Positions 17,893 to 26,485 of a stretch of DNA of 64,000 bases are shown here, piece by piece. How positions within the stretch are numbered: position 1 is the first letter of the stretch; each line of letters begins with the position of its first letter. The notes beneath the pieces were generated by a model. It saw only the letters and a program-made list of their open reading frames with translations. It was not told the DNA's origin and ran no database searches. Source of the stretch: Pseudomaricurvus sp. HS19 (lineage in GTDB: Bacteria > Pseudomonadota > Gammaproteobacteria > Pseudomonadales > Cellvibrionaceae); the NCBI RefSeq assembly GCF_009857815.1, contig NZ_WVVW01000009.1, positions 1 through 64,000 of the forward strand, read 5' to 3'. Position numbers and translations under genes: made by a program.

Positions 17893-18585
17893 ATGGCCAA
17901 AAAGAAATTTTTTATCGCCGGCACCGACACTGATGTGGGTAAAACCCTGATTGCCTGCGGTCTGCTGGAAAAGGCCCGCCAGCAGGGGCTGCGTACGGCA
18001 GCTATCAAACCGGTGGCTGCCGGGTGTGAGGAGACACCGGATGGCCTGCGCAACAGCGACGCGCTGGCCCTGCAGGCAGCCATGACCAGCGAGTTTGATT
18101 ACAGCGAAGTCAATCCGGTGGCCCTGCGCTCCGCCATCGCCCCTCATATCGCCGCCCAGCAGGAGGGCAGGGTGCTCTCTGCCGCGCGCCTGGCCGGCTA
18201 TTGCCAGGGGCTGTTTATGGCGCCGGCGGACCTGTTGCTGGTAGAGGGAGCCGGCGGCTGGCGGGTGCCGCTCAACCCGCGGGAAAACCTGTCGCAGCTG
18301 GCGCAGGAGCTGCAACTGCCGGTGGTACTGGTGGTGGGGATGAAGCTCGGTTGCCTGAATCACGCCCTGCTCACGGCCGAGGCCATTCAGCGTGATGGCC
18401 TGGTGCTGGCGGGCTGGGTCGCCAACCGGGTGGACCCGGATATGAACTGTTACGAGGAGAATGTGGCGACCCTGAAAGGCTTGCTGAAAGCGCCGTGTCT
18501 GGGTGAAGTCCCGCATCTGGCTGAGGCTGATGCAGTGGTCGCAGCCCAATACCTCTCTCTGGAGCCTCTGTTGGGAGAGGACTGA
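17893..18585 (+). CDS. bioD: Dethiobiotin synthetase
   Basis: ATP-dependent carboxylation and ring closure of 7,8-diaminopelargonic acid. The 230-residue protein has the P-loop GTDTDVGKT at residues 9-17 and the conserved EGAGGWRVPL segment. It follows bioHC by 13 bases and ends the operon. bioA (the aminotransferase step) is absent from this window and must lie elsewhere. Confidence 0.95.
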   Translation: MAKKKFFIAGTDTDVGKTLIACGLLEKARQQGLRTAAIKPVAAGCEETPDGLRNSDALALQAAMTSEFDYSEVNPVALRSAIAPHIAAQQEGRVLSAARLAGYCQGLFMAPADLLLVEGAGGWRVPLNPRENLSQLAQELQLPVVLVVGMKLGCLNHALLTAEAIQRDGLVLAGWVANRVDPDMNCYEENVATLKGLLKAPCLGEVPHLAEADAVVAAQYLSLEPLLGED

Positions 18586-18595
18586 AGTCCTCTCC
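18574..18595 (+). terminator. Hairpin at the end of the bio operon
   Basis: GGAGAGGACT / AGTCCTCTCC forms a 10-bp perfect stem with a two-base loop, spanning the bioD stop codon. No T tract follows, so it may protect the transcript's 3' end rather than terminate. Confidence 0.35.
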
Positions 18596-18839
18596 GCCTG
18601 GCTCTCCTGTCTGGTTCTCCGGCCGTCCTCACGGCCGTCACGCTTTCTACCCGGGGCGACTTTCCGGGGCTCTCATTCCGGCGCTCTCTGCCTTCACCAC
18701 GGGCGGCGCCTGCTATCACCCAAGGCCCTTCACTGAATCTACACAGTTAACTGGCAAGGTTTATGCTGATGTAACAGCGGGGAGAGCTGGTCCCGGGTCG
18801 CGGCGTGTCCGCGCAGAGCAGTGGAAGCGTTTGAAATTA

Positions 18840-18852
18840 AAACGACTGTTTG
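18840..18852. promoter_or_regulatory. PsrA-like box upstream of the acyl-CoA dehydrogenase
   Basis: AAACGACTGTTTG fits the core of the pseudomonad PsrA operator, (G/C)AAAC-N2-4-GTTTG, except for the outer base. PsrA represses beta-oxidation genes until long-chain acyl groups bind it. The remainder of the 400-base gap between bioD and the dehydrogenase shows no gene. Confidence 0.3.
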
Positions 18853-18985
18853 ATTTAATCGGGGGCTGTTGCCGCCACGCGCGGCTGTCGATGTAACCAC
18901 TGTCCGGTTACTGCAATCCATCGGCATTACCTGTGACCTGTTCACGTTTACTCAAGCAACGGATTTGACTAATTGAGGTGACCCT

Positions 18986-20776
18986 ATGGCTGACTACAAA
19001 GCTCCTCTGCGCGATATCCGCTTCGTTCTCAATGAAGTGTTCGATGCCCCGGCTCTCTGGGCCCAATTGCCCGCTCTGCAGGAACTGGTGGACGGGGAAA
19101 CGGCGGACGCGATTCTGGAGGAGGCAGCCAAACTGATCGAGCAGGAGATTGCCCCTCTCAACCGGGAGTCCGATGAGCATGGCTCCAGCTGGGAAGATGG
19201 CGTAGTCACCGAGCCGGAGGGCTTCAAGGCGGCCTACGAGGCCTTCTGTGAAGGGGGCTGGAACGGCCTTGGAGGTAACCCGGAATACGGCGGCATGGGC
19301 ATGCCCAAGATGCTGACGGCGCAGGTGGAGGAGATGCTGCAGAGTGGCAGCATGTCCTTTGGCCTGGCGCCCATGCTTACTGCCGGCGCCTGTCTCTCCA
19401 TCAATGCCCACGGTTCTGATACGTTGAAAGAGACCTACCTGCCCAACATGTACTCCGGCGTCTGGTCCGGGGCCATGGATCTCACTGAGCCCCACGCCGG
19501 CACCGACCTCGGCATTATCCGCACCAGGGCGGAAGATAACGGTGACGGCAGCTACAGCATTACCGGCACCAAGATCTTTATCACCTGGGGCGAGCACGGC
19601 ATGGCGGAGAATATCATCCACCTGGTGCTGGCCAAGTTGCCGGATGCGCCTCCCGGTCCCAAGGGTATCTCCCTGTTCCTGGTGCCCAAATTCATGGTCA
19701 ATGACGATGGCTCGCTGGGAGAGCGCAACCAGTTCAGCTGCGGTTCCATCGAGAAAAAAATGGGCATTAAAGGGTCAGCCACCTGCGTCATGAACTACGA
19801 TGGTGCCAAAGGTTGGCTGGTGGGCGAGGTCAACCAGGGGCTGGCCTGCATGTTCACCATGATGAATTACGAGCGACTGGTGGTGGGTATCCAGGCGCTG
19901 GGGGTGGCGGAGATGTCCTACCAGAACGCCGTCGAGTACGCCCGTGATCGCATCCAGAGTCGCTCACCGGCCGGTGCTGTCTGCCCCGACAAGGCCGCCG
20001 ACCCGATTATTGTGCACCCCGATGTGCGCCGTATGCTGTTGGTCATGCGCGCCCAGACCGAAGGTGCCCGCGCGCTTTCCACCTACGTGGCCAAGTGGCT
20101 GGACCTGGGCAAGTACAGCGACGATGCGGAGCAGAAGAAGTACGCCAACAACATGATGGCGCTGCTGACTCCGGTGACCAAGGCGTTTATCTCGGACAAG
20201 GCACTGGAGACCACGGTGCTGGGGCAGCAGGTGTTCGGCGGTCACGGCTTTATCCGTGAGTGGGGCCAGGAACAGCTGGTGCGTGATGTGCGCATCACCC
20301 AGATCTACGAAGGTACCAACGGTGTGCAGGCCATGGATCTGGTGGGCCGCAAGCTGGTGGCCAACGGCGGTGCTTTCTTCGCTGATTTTGTCGCCGACGT
20401 GGAAGCGTTCGTAAGCAGTTGTGATGGCAATGCTGCCATGCAGGAGTTTATCGCCCCGCTGACCAGCGAGCTTGAAAACCTGAAGCAGGTTACCGCCGCG
20501 GTGCTGGAGCAGGCCAAAGGTGATGCCAGTGCCATTGGTGCCGCCGCCAACGACTACCTGCACCTGTTCGGTACCTTCTCGCTGGCCTATATGTGGGCGC
20601 TGATGGCGAAGGTGGCGCTGGAGAAGGTCGATTCCGGCGAGGCGGACTTCTACCGTACCAAGCTGGCGGTAGCGCGTTTCTTCTACCAGCGGCAGCTGCC
20701 GCTCACCAAAGCCCTGTCCGGTAACATCCTGGCTGGCAGCGACACACTGATGGCGCTGGACGCTGATCTCTTCTGA
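18986..20776 (+). CDS. Acyl-CoA dehydrogenase, long (about 600-residue) FadE-like type
   Basis: FAD-dependent alpha,beta-dehydrogenation of acyl-CoA, the first step of beta-oxidation. The 596-residue protein has an acyl-CoA dehydrogenase core (LTEPHAGTDLGIIRTRAEDNG is the FAD-contacting segment) and a C-terminal extension of about 150 residues typical of the 600-residue class in Pseudomonas. The likely catalytic Glu is in IYEGTNGVQAMDLVGRK. Chain-length preference cannot be read from the sequence. Start ATG 18986 follows GAGGTG. It is monocistronic, converging on the EAL gene. A PsrA-like box upstream suggests control by fatty acids. Confidence 0.88.
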   Translation: MADYKAPLRDIRFVLNEVFDAPALWAQLPALQELVDGETADAILEEAAKLIEQEIAPLNRESDEHGSSWEDGVVTEPEGFKAAYEAFCEGGWNGLGGNPEYGGMGMPKMLTAQVEEMLQSGSMSFGLAPMLTAGACLSINAHGSDTLKETYLPNMYSGVWSGAMDLTEPHAGTDLGIIRTRAEDNGDGSYSITGTKIFITWGEHGMAENIIHLVLAKLPDAPPGPKGISLFLVPKFMVNDDGSLGERNQFSCGSIEKKMGIKGSATCVMNYDGAKGWLVGEVNQGLACMFTMMNYERLVVGIQALGVAEMSYQNAVEYARDRIQSRSPAGAVCPDKAADPIIVHPDVRRMLLVMRAQTEGARALSTYVAKWLDLGKYSDDAEQKKYANNMMALLTPVTKAFISDKALETTVLGQQVFGGHGFIREWGQEQLVRDVRITQIYEGTNGVQAMDLVGRKLVANGGAFFADFVADVEAFVSSCDGNAAMQEFIAPLTSELENLKQVTAAVLEQAKGDASAIGAAANDYLHLFGTFSLAYMWALMAKVALEKVDSGEADFYRTKLAVARFFYQRQLPLTKALSGNILAGSDTLMALDADLF

Positions 20777-20782
20777 TCGACC

Positions 20783-22003
20783 CTATGAGGCTGCATGGCG
20801 CAGGGCGTAGTCCTGCGCCCACTGCGCCATCTCTGCCGGCGGCATGGGCGGGGCGATGTAAAAGCCCTGCACAATGTCGCAACCCAGTTCCTGTACCAGT
20901 TGCCAATCCTCCAGCGTCTCCACCCCTTCTGCCACGCAGCTCAGGCTCAAGCTGTGGGCCAGGCCGATACTGGATTCCAGAATCGCGCGGCTGGCGCTGT
21001 TGCCGGCCGCATCATGCACAAAACAGCGGTCGATCTTCAGCTCCGTAAACGGGATATGGCGCAGTTGCTCCAGCGATGAAAAGCCGGTGCCGAAATCGTC
21101 GATGGAGAGACCAAATCCCTTCAGGCGCAGGCGGGTGAGGATATCGAGGGCGATGTTCATATCCTGCGCCAGGGTGCTCTCGGTTACTTCCACCACCACA
21201 TCACTGGGGCTCAGCCCGCGGCGCTGCAGCGCATCGCTGAGGATGTCCGGCAGGTCCAGGGCGCTGAGGGTGCTGGGGGAGAAGTTGATGGAGACCCGGG
21301 TGTGCAAGCCCTGCTGCTGCAGGCTGGCACTGGCGTCAATGGCCTTGTGGTAGATGCAGTCGGTGAGCTCGTGGATCAATTCGTACTGCTCGGCGAGGCT
21401 GACGAACATATCTGACGGTATCCAGCCCTTCTGCGGGTGTTGCCAGCGTGCCAGTGCCTCCACGCCCACCAGCCGGCGACTGCCCATTTCCACCTGGGGC
21501 TGGAAGAAAAACTCCAGTTCGTCATTGCGGATCGCCTGGCGCAGCTCTTCGGCAAACACCTGGGTATTGTTGCTGTCTTCGCTGGTACGCCGCGGTGCAT
21601 CACTGCGCAGTAATAGCTCCCCCAAAGCCTGCTGGCTGATGGGCTTGGGCAGGGTGCCGACAATGTGCAGGTGCTGTTGCTCGCCGAGGCTGCGTACCGA
21701 CTCCAGCAGCCGCGGATCTTCGCCACTCACCAAAATAATGCCGGCGCTCTCCTCCAGGGCCACCAGGTGGCGCAGCAGCTGTATGCCGTCCATATGCGGC
21801 ATGTTGAGATCGGTGAGGATGATATCGATGGGCTGGCTGCGATCCGCCAACCGGCGCAGGGCGTCGTGGGCGTTGGTGGTGTGGATCACCTGGCCGACCC
21901 CCAGGGCTTGCAGCTGTGCACAGAGGGCCGCCACCATAAAGGGGTCATCGTCCACCACCAGGCAGGTGGTGCGGGAGAGATCAGAGGGGTTCAATAGCGT
22001 CAT
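20783..22003 (-). CDS. Response regulator with EAL c-di-GMP phosphodiesterase domain
   Basis: A 406-residue RocR-like protein. The receiver domain (about residues 10-130) has VVDDDPF and the phosphoacceptor aspartate in ILTDLNMPHMDG. The EAL domain (about 150-400) keeps the catalytic signatures: EALARW, NFSPSTL, EVTEST, DDFGTGFSSL and EGVE. It should therefore hydrolyse c-di-GMP, controlled by phosphorylation. The ATG at 22003 was chosen; a TTG at 22018 is in frame. It diverges from an Hpt-domain gene, a probable phosphorelay partner. No histidine kinase is in the window. Confidence 0.88.
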   Translation of the reverse strand: MTLLNPSDLSRTTCLVVDDDPFMVAALCAQLQALGVGQVIHTTNAHDALRRLADRSQPIDIILTDLNMPHMDGIQLLRHLVALEESAGIILVSGEDPRLLESVRSLGEQQHLHIVGTLPKPISQQALGELLLRSDAPRRTSEDSNNTQVFAEELRQAIRNDELEFFFQPQVEMGSRRLVGVEALARWQHPQKGWIPSDMFVSLAEQYELIHELTDCIYHKAIDASASLQQQGLHTRVSINFSPSTLSALDLPDILSDALQRRGLSPSDVVVEVTESTLAQDMNIALDILTRLRLKGFGLSIDDFGTGFSSLEQLRHIPFTELKIDRCFVHDAAGNSASRAILESSIGLAHSLSLSCVAEGVETLEDWQLVQELGCDIVQGFYIAPPMPPAEMAQWAQDYALRHAAS

Positions 22004-22179
22004 CCTTGGCTGAGTCAAACAACGGCTCTGTGGGGCTGGGGCGACCTCAGTGCGGCTTTGCTCACAGTATGGAGCCTAGAGCGGATTGTGCAAAGCGTCT
22101 GCCGGGCGGCGCCGGTAGGCAGTGACCACGTATCGTGATACAAAACCGGCAACAGTTCACAGTAATCGCAGGAGGCGAT

Positions 22180-22524
22180 GTGACCGAAGCCGTGATTGAT
22201 ACCGCCGTGCTGAACGAGATGTTTGGCGATGACCAGGCGTTGACCCGGGCGATCCTGGATCAGTTCCGGCGCAGTGCTGCGCCTTATATGGTTGAACTTG
22301 TGAGCGCCATGGGTGGCCGCAGTGCCGATGGGGTGGGAGCGTTGGCGCACAAGCTCAAGTCTTCATCCCGCACCATAGGCGCCACGCCGCTGGGGGATTT
22401 GTGTGAATGCCTGGAGCAAGCCGCCAGGCAACAGGATTGGGAGGCCATGGTGCGGTTGCAGCCCGAGGTAGAGCAGATGCTGCAGCAGGTGTTGCAGGCG
22501 GTGGAGCAGGACAGTACCTCGTAA
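22180..22524 (+). CDS. Hpt-domain phosphotransfer protein
   Basis: A 114-residue, all-helical histidine phosphotransfer protein. The motif ALAHKLKSSSRTIGA holds the phosphorylatable His. The GTG at 22180 is preceded by AGGAGG four bases upstream, which decides the start against the longer frame from 22135. It is divergent from the EAL response regulator, so both probably belong to one relay ending in c-di-GMP turnover; that link is inferred from position only. Confidence 0.82.
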   Translation: MTEAVIDTAVLNEMFGDDQALTRAILDQFRRSAAPYMVELVSAMGGRSADGVGALAHKLKSSSRTIGATPLGDLCECLEQAARQQDWEAMVRLQPEVEQMLQQVLQAVEQDSTS

Positions 22525-22566
22525 GCCGGTTGCGGCTGCTCGTTACCGGGAGGCTTGCTGGCGAAG

Positions 22567-22893
22567 TTACTCGGTAATCCAGCGCAGCGGCTCACCAAAG
22601 TCATCGGTGAGCAGGGTTTTCTTCTCGCTGTCGCGACGGCGGCGACGATTGGGAACGGCTTTCTTGCGCTGGCGTCTCGCCTCAATGGCCTGGATTTCCG
22701 ACAACACCGGCGTGCGGGCTTGTGGTTCCGGGTTGCGTTCGATGTGTGGCGGTTTGGGCAGCGGCTCATTGCTGTCGCGACCACTGTGGCCGGGCTGAAA
22801 GCGGGCCACTTCGCCACCCAGATCGAGGTAGGCCTGTATCTGATTTTCGATCTCTTCGCGAATTTGCGCTTTGGTTTTGACCGGTTTAATCAT
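22567..22893 (-). CDS. Small basic protein of unknown function
   Basis: A 108-residue soluble protein with no recognised domain. The N-terminal part (KTKAQIREEIENQIQAYLDLGGEV) is a likely amphipathic helix; the middle is Pro-rich; a patch of Lys/Arg (RRQRKKAVPNRRRRR) follows, then a C-terminal LLTDDFGEPLRWI. The basic patch could bind nucleic acid. It converges on the Hpt gene. Composition and codon use resemble its neighbours, so it is likely real. Confidence 0.6.
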   Translation of the reverse strand: MIKPVKTKAQIREEIENQIQAYLDLGGEVARFQPGHSGRDSNEPLPKPPHIERNPEPQARTPVLSEIQAIEARRQRKKAVPNRRRRRDSEKKTLLTDDFGEPLRWITE

Positions 22894-23112
22894 GATTGCC
22901 GCAGTGGGGGTGGGAAAGCAGATCTTCTATTATGCCCCATACAGGCCCTTATGCATCCGCTTTTTGCGGGAAATTTGTACAGTAGCAGGGTTGGTGGTTC
23001 CGGCAATGGCTCTTTTGGGGGTGTCGCCCGGCTTCTGCACAGGCTGTCGTGCAGGTGACAGCGTTGAGGGCACTTACACGCTATTACCGGCGAGCTGATT
23101 GTTCATCGTATT

Positions 23113-23127
23113 TGAACAAACTGTTCA
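23113..23127. promoter_or_regulatory. Palindrome upstream of the cytochrome b561 gene
   Basis: TGAACA-AAC-TGTTCA is a perfect inverted repeat about 105 bases before the cytochrome b561 start, likely an operator. The regulator is unknown. The gap 22894-23230 otherwise contains only this and an AT-rich stretch (TACTAT near 23161) that could be a -10 box. Confidence 0.35.
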
Positions 23128-23230
23128 GGGCGGCCGTCTGATAGGCTGCCAGGATTTTTTCTACTATAGCGTCCGGTGTGCCGATGCCTGAGGTGTCGAC
23201 TGCCGACACAAGCTTTCATGGAGCATAGAG

Positions 23231-23767
23231 ATGTGGCGCAATACCCCTACTGGTTACGGTCGACTTAACAAGCTGTTGCATTGGCTGGTGGCCATAGCCG
23301 TGTTCGGGCTGTTCGGGCTGGGGCTGTGGATGACCAGTCTCAGCTACTACGACGAGTGGTACCGCAAGGGGCCTGACCTGCATCGCAGTATCGGTGTTTT
23401 GCTGATGCTGGTAATGGTGCTGAGACTGGCGCTGGTGCACTGGATGGGTAAGCCCAAACCGCTGGCGAGCCATTCGGTGCTGGAGGTGCGTATGGCTCAG
23501 CTGGTGCACCTGCTGATCTACGGATTGGTGTTTGCCATTGGTATCAGCGGCTACCTGATCTCTACCGCAGATGGTCGCGGCATCGAGGTGTTTAACTGGT
23601 TTACGGTGCCCTCGCTGGGCTCCTTCTTTGAGCACCAGGAAGATGTGGCCGGTGAAGTGCATGAGTGGTTGGCATTTGCCCTGGTCGGACTGGCCGTGCT
23701 GCATGGCCTGGCGGCGATCAAGCACCACCTGCTCGATAAGGACGACACCCTCAGGCGCATGCTCTGA
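23231..23767 (+). CDS. Cytochrome b561 (YceJ-like)
   Basis: A 178-residue inner-membrane dihaem cytochrome b with four hydrophobic helices (about residues 17-35, 48-68, 85-108 and 143-163). Candidate haem-ligating histidines lie in LLHW, DLHRS, LVHLL and VHEW. It probably passes electrons from quinol to periplasmic acceptors. The YceI-like gene follows by 36 bases, the same pairing as yceJ-yceI in E. coli. Confidence 0.88.
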   Translation: MWRNTPTGYGRLNKLLHWLVAIAVFGLFGLGLWMTSLSYYDEWYRKGPDLHRSIGVLLMLVMVLRLALVHWMGKPKPLASHSVLEVRMAQLVHLLIYGLVFAIGISGYLISTADGRGIEVFNWFTVPSLGSFFEHQEDVAGEVHEWLAFALVGLAVLHGLAAIKHHLLDKDDTLRRML

Positions 23768-23803
23768 TTGACCCCTGACAATTTATTTTCCGGAGTAACT
23801 GAT

Positions 23804-24370
23804 ATGAAAAAAACTGCACTGGCTGCGGCCGCATTGCTGCTCTCCTGTAACACCTTTGCGGCGGAGTACGTGGTGGATACCAAGGGCGCCCACGCCTCCA
23901 TCAACTTCAAAATCCCCCACCTGGGCTATTCCATGCTGTTGGGGCGCTTCAACCAGTTCACCGGTTTCTTCAGTTACGATGCCAATAAGCCGGAAGCTTC
24001 AAAAATCTCCGTAACCGTGGACACCGAGAGCCTGGATTCCAACCATGCCGAGCGTGACAAGCATCTGCGCAGCGACGACTTCCTCGATACCAAGCTTTAT
24101 CCAGAGGCCACCTTTACCAGTACTTCGGTGCGCGACCTGGGCAACGACAAGTTGCAGGTAGTCGGGGACCTGACCCTGCACGGTGCCACCAAAAGCATCA
24201 CCATTGATGCCGTAAAAATTGGTGAAGGTAAGGATCCATGGGGCGGCTACCGGGTTGGCTTCTCCGGCACCACCACTCTCAAGCTGACTGATTTCGGTAT
24301 TCCCGAGCGTCTCGGCCCGGCGTCCACCGAAGTGGAGCTGGACCTGCATATCGAAGGGATTCGCCAGTAA
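23804..24370 (+). CDS. YceI-family periplasmic lipid-binding protein
   Basis: A 188-residue secreted protein with a clear signal peptide (MKKTALAAAALLLSCNTFAA, cleavage after AA). The mature part has the lipocalin-like YceI fold, with AEYVVDTKGAHASINFKI at its start and GDLTLHGATKSI in the middle. Family members bind polyisoprenoids such as ubiquinone-8, which fits the partner cytochrome b561. The ATG at 23804 is preceded by CGGAG; the longer frame is not a plausible signal peptide. Confidence 0.9.
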   Translation: MKKTALAAAALLLSCNTFAAEYVVDTKGAHASINFKIPHLGYSMLLGRFNQFTGFFSYDANKPEASKISVTVDTESLDSNHAERDKHLRSDDFLDTKLYPEATFTSTSVRDLGNDKLQVVGDLTLHGATKSITIDAVKIGEGKDPWGGYRVGFSGTTTLKLTDFGIPERLGPASTEVELDLHIEGIRQ

Positions 24371-24460
24371 GTCCTCCCCTACAGTGGCACCTCCCGGCAG
24401 GTGCCACTGCCGCGCGTCCCTGCTACCATGCCAGCATCCTGCCACCGCGTGGAGCTGAGC

Positions 24461-24781
24461 GTGTCTGTTCCGAGTATGTCTTTCCTGATCACCATTCGCC
24501 AAACACAGGCCGCTGACCTGGAGTTGCGTGTCGACGGGAATGAAACCTTGCTCGAGGCCATGCGCCGGCAGGAGTTGCCGGTGCGCAAGGCTTGTCGTAA
24601 CGGCGGTTGCGGTGTCTGCCGCTGCCAGTTGGTAAGTGGCGATATCGACTACGGTGCCCGCTATCCTCACGGCCTGTGGCAGGCCGATATCGAGCAGGGG
24701 GTGATCCTGCCCTGCATTGCCAGCGCCCGCTCCGACCTGGTGTTGTCCGATCTCTCTTTTGAGCAATCCCGCCGGAGGTGA
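24461..24781 (+). CDS. Plant-type [2Fe-2S] ferredoxin
   Basis: A 106-residue ferredoxin-domain protein. The cluster motif reads CRNGGCGVC (C-x4-C-x2-C), with the fourth cysteine in LPCIA. It resembles the ferredoxins or reductase N-domains of oxygenase systems, but no oxygenase gene is adjacent. The GTG at 24461 has GGAG six bases before it; an ATG at 24476 lacks such a site. The stop lies just before the permease start, so the two may be co-transcribed. Its electron-transfer partner is unknown. Confidence 0.82.
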   Translation: MSVPSMSFLITIRQTQAADLELRVDGNETLLEAMRRQELPVRKACRNGGCGVCRCQLVSGDIDYGARYPHGLWQADIEQGVILPCIASARSDLVLSDLSFEQSRRR

Positions 24782-24785
24782 TGTT

Positions 24786-26018
24786 GTGAGTGGCAAGCCG
24801 GCGCTGAAACGGGTTTTGACCCTGCCGCACCTGCTGCTCTACGGCTTGGGCACTACCATCGGCGCCGGAATTTATGCGCTGGTGGGCGAGCTGGCGGCGG
24901 TCTCCGGTTACTCGGCCCTGGCGTCGTTTGTGCTCGCCGCGCTATTGGCGTCCCTCACAGCCTTGTCCTTCGCGGAATTATCCGCCCGTTTTCCCTTTGC
25001 CGGCGGCGCTGCCACCTTTGTCCGTGAAGGTCTTGGCTCCCGCCACCTGTCGACCCTGGTGGGCCTGCTGGTGGTGTTGGCGGGGCTGGTCTCTGCGGCT
25101 GCCATCATCAATGCCATGATTGGTTATTTGTATCTGTATCTGTCGTGGCCCCGGTTGCCACTGGTGTTGGGCCTGACCCTGCTGTTGGGGTTGGTCGCCT
25201 GGTGGGGCATTGCCGAGTCGGTCACGGTGGCGGGGCTGATTACCCTGTTGGAGCTGGGTGGCCTGCTGCTGGTGATCTGGGTCAGTCGCGGGGCGCTGAC
25301 GGGTTCGCTGGCAACGTGGGAGCCGTTGCTGGAGGGATTTCATGTTAGCCATTGGAGCCTGATTGCTGCCGGCGCGCTGCTGGGTTTCTACGCCTTTATC
25401 GGTTTTGAAGACATGGTGGTGGTGGCGGAGGAGGTGCGCAATGTGCGCCGCACCCTGCCGCTGGCGATACTGCTGACGTTGCTGATCACGACGCTGTTGT
25501 ACCTGCTGGTCATGTCAGCCGCACTGCTTACCTTTACTCCACAGCAATTGGCCGGCAGCAGCGCCCCGTTGGTGGACGTCTATCGGGCCTATCATCCGGA
25601 GACGGCCTGGCTGATCAGCGGAGTGGGGATGTTTGCCATCGTCAACGGGGCTCTGATCCAGATCATTATGGCCTCAAGGGTGCTCTACGGACTCGCCAGT
25701 CGCGGCCAGTTGCCCGGTTGGCTGGCGCAGGTCGGTGCCCGTACCCGCACCCCGACAGCAGCCACCTTGCTGGCTTCTGTGATGGTCGCCCTGCTGGCTG
25801 TCCTGGGGCGACTGGGGGCACTGGCGGAAATTACCTCGGCGATCATGTTGAGTGTGTTTGCCATTGCCAATCTGGCGCTATGGCGGGTGCATCGCCGTCC
25901 GGATAAAGGTGCTGAAGAGCCCTGGTTTCAGTGTCCGCGATGGGTGCCGGTCCTGGGCATGTTTGTCTGTCTCTGGTTTGTTTTTCACTTTGCCACTGGT
26001 CTGTTGATCAGGCTTTGA
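24786..26018 (+). CDS. APC-superfamily amino acid permease
   Basis: A 410-residue inner-membrane transporter with 11-12 hydrophobic helices. The first helix has the unwound motif GTTIGAGIYALVG typical of the APC fold. The substrate cannot be assigned; neighbours give no clue. The start is a GTG at 24786, preceded by GGAGGTG at five bases, which is decisive against the upstream in-frame codons that overlap the ferredoxin gene. Confidence 0.87.
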   Translation: MSGKPALKRVLTLPHLLLYGLGTTIGAGIYALVGELAAVSGYSALASFVLAALLASLTALSFAELSARFPFAGGAATFVREGLGSRHLSTLVGLLVVLAGLVSAAAIINAMIGYLYLYLSWPRLPLVLGLTLLLGLVAWWGIAESVTVAGLITLLELGGLLLVIWVSRGALTGSLATWEPLLEGFHVSHWSLIAAGALLGFYAFIGFEDMVVVAEEVRNVRRTLPLAILLTLLITTLLYLLVMSAALLTFTPQQLAGSSAPLVDVYRAYHPETAWLISGVGMFAIVNGALIQIIMASRVLYGLASRGQLPGWLAQVGARTRTPTAATLLASVMVALLAVLGRLGALAEITSAIMLSVFAIANLALWRVHRRPDKGAEEPWFQCPRWVPVLGMFVCLWFVFHFATGLLIRL

Positions 26019-26031
26019 GCCCATCTTAAAA

Positions 26032-26154
26032 GTACATATATATGTACAATCTTGTTTTTCTTTAATGAAAAGATATTTATTTTATGGCTTTTTTTAAGGG
26101 TTAATTTAATTTTTTTCGAATCCGAATTCTGATTTCTTATCTGTATATATGTAC
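26032..26154. promoter_or_regulatory. AT-rich island with a 16-bp palindrome
   Basis: GTACATATATATGTAC at 26032-26047 is a perfect palindrome 14 bases after the permease stop. A related sequence, GTATATATGTAC, lies at 26143-26154. The DNA between is far richer in A and T than its surroundings. The pair may be operators or the edge of a transferred segment, since the accessory island starts here. No gene is visible between 26019 and 26485. Confidence 0.4.
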
Positions 26155-26336
26155 TTCGGAAGACTTATTGTTTCTTTGTTGATTGATTACATTTCTTAGC
26201 GATTCCCGGTGTGCGGGCGTCCTGGCGGCGGCTGATGCCCGCAAACCCCCGCAGTCACTGAACTTCTTGCCAAACGGTTGCCGGCTACCTGCAGTTGAAA
26301 GGGGTAGTTAAGCCGTACCCGCGTCTTCCTGGTGGA

Positions 26337-26365
26337 TTGACCAGTCTGGGGAGCGTTCCTAGTAT
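26337..26365 (+). promoter_or_regulatory. Likely promoter of the first TonB receptor
   Basis: TTGACC (26337-26342), 17 bases, TAGTAT (26360-26365). The -35 box sits inside CTGGTGGATTGACCAG (26330-26345), an inverted repeat with 5-bp arms that could bind a repressor. Confidence 0.55.
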
Positions 26366-26485
26366 CGGCGCCCGCTGAAATCCGGGCAGGTGTTTATTCC
26401 TCCGCAATGGATCTGTCGTTGTGCTGCTGCGGGCTGGTCTGAACTCTGTCAGGCGACGAGATATAACAAAAAGGTAATGAGAGTC

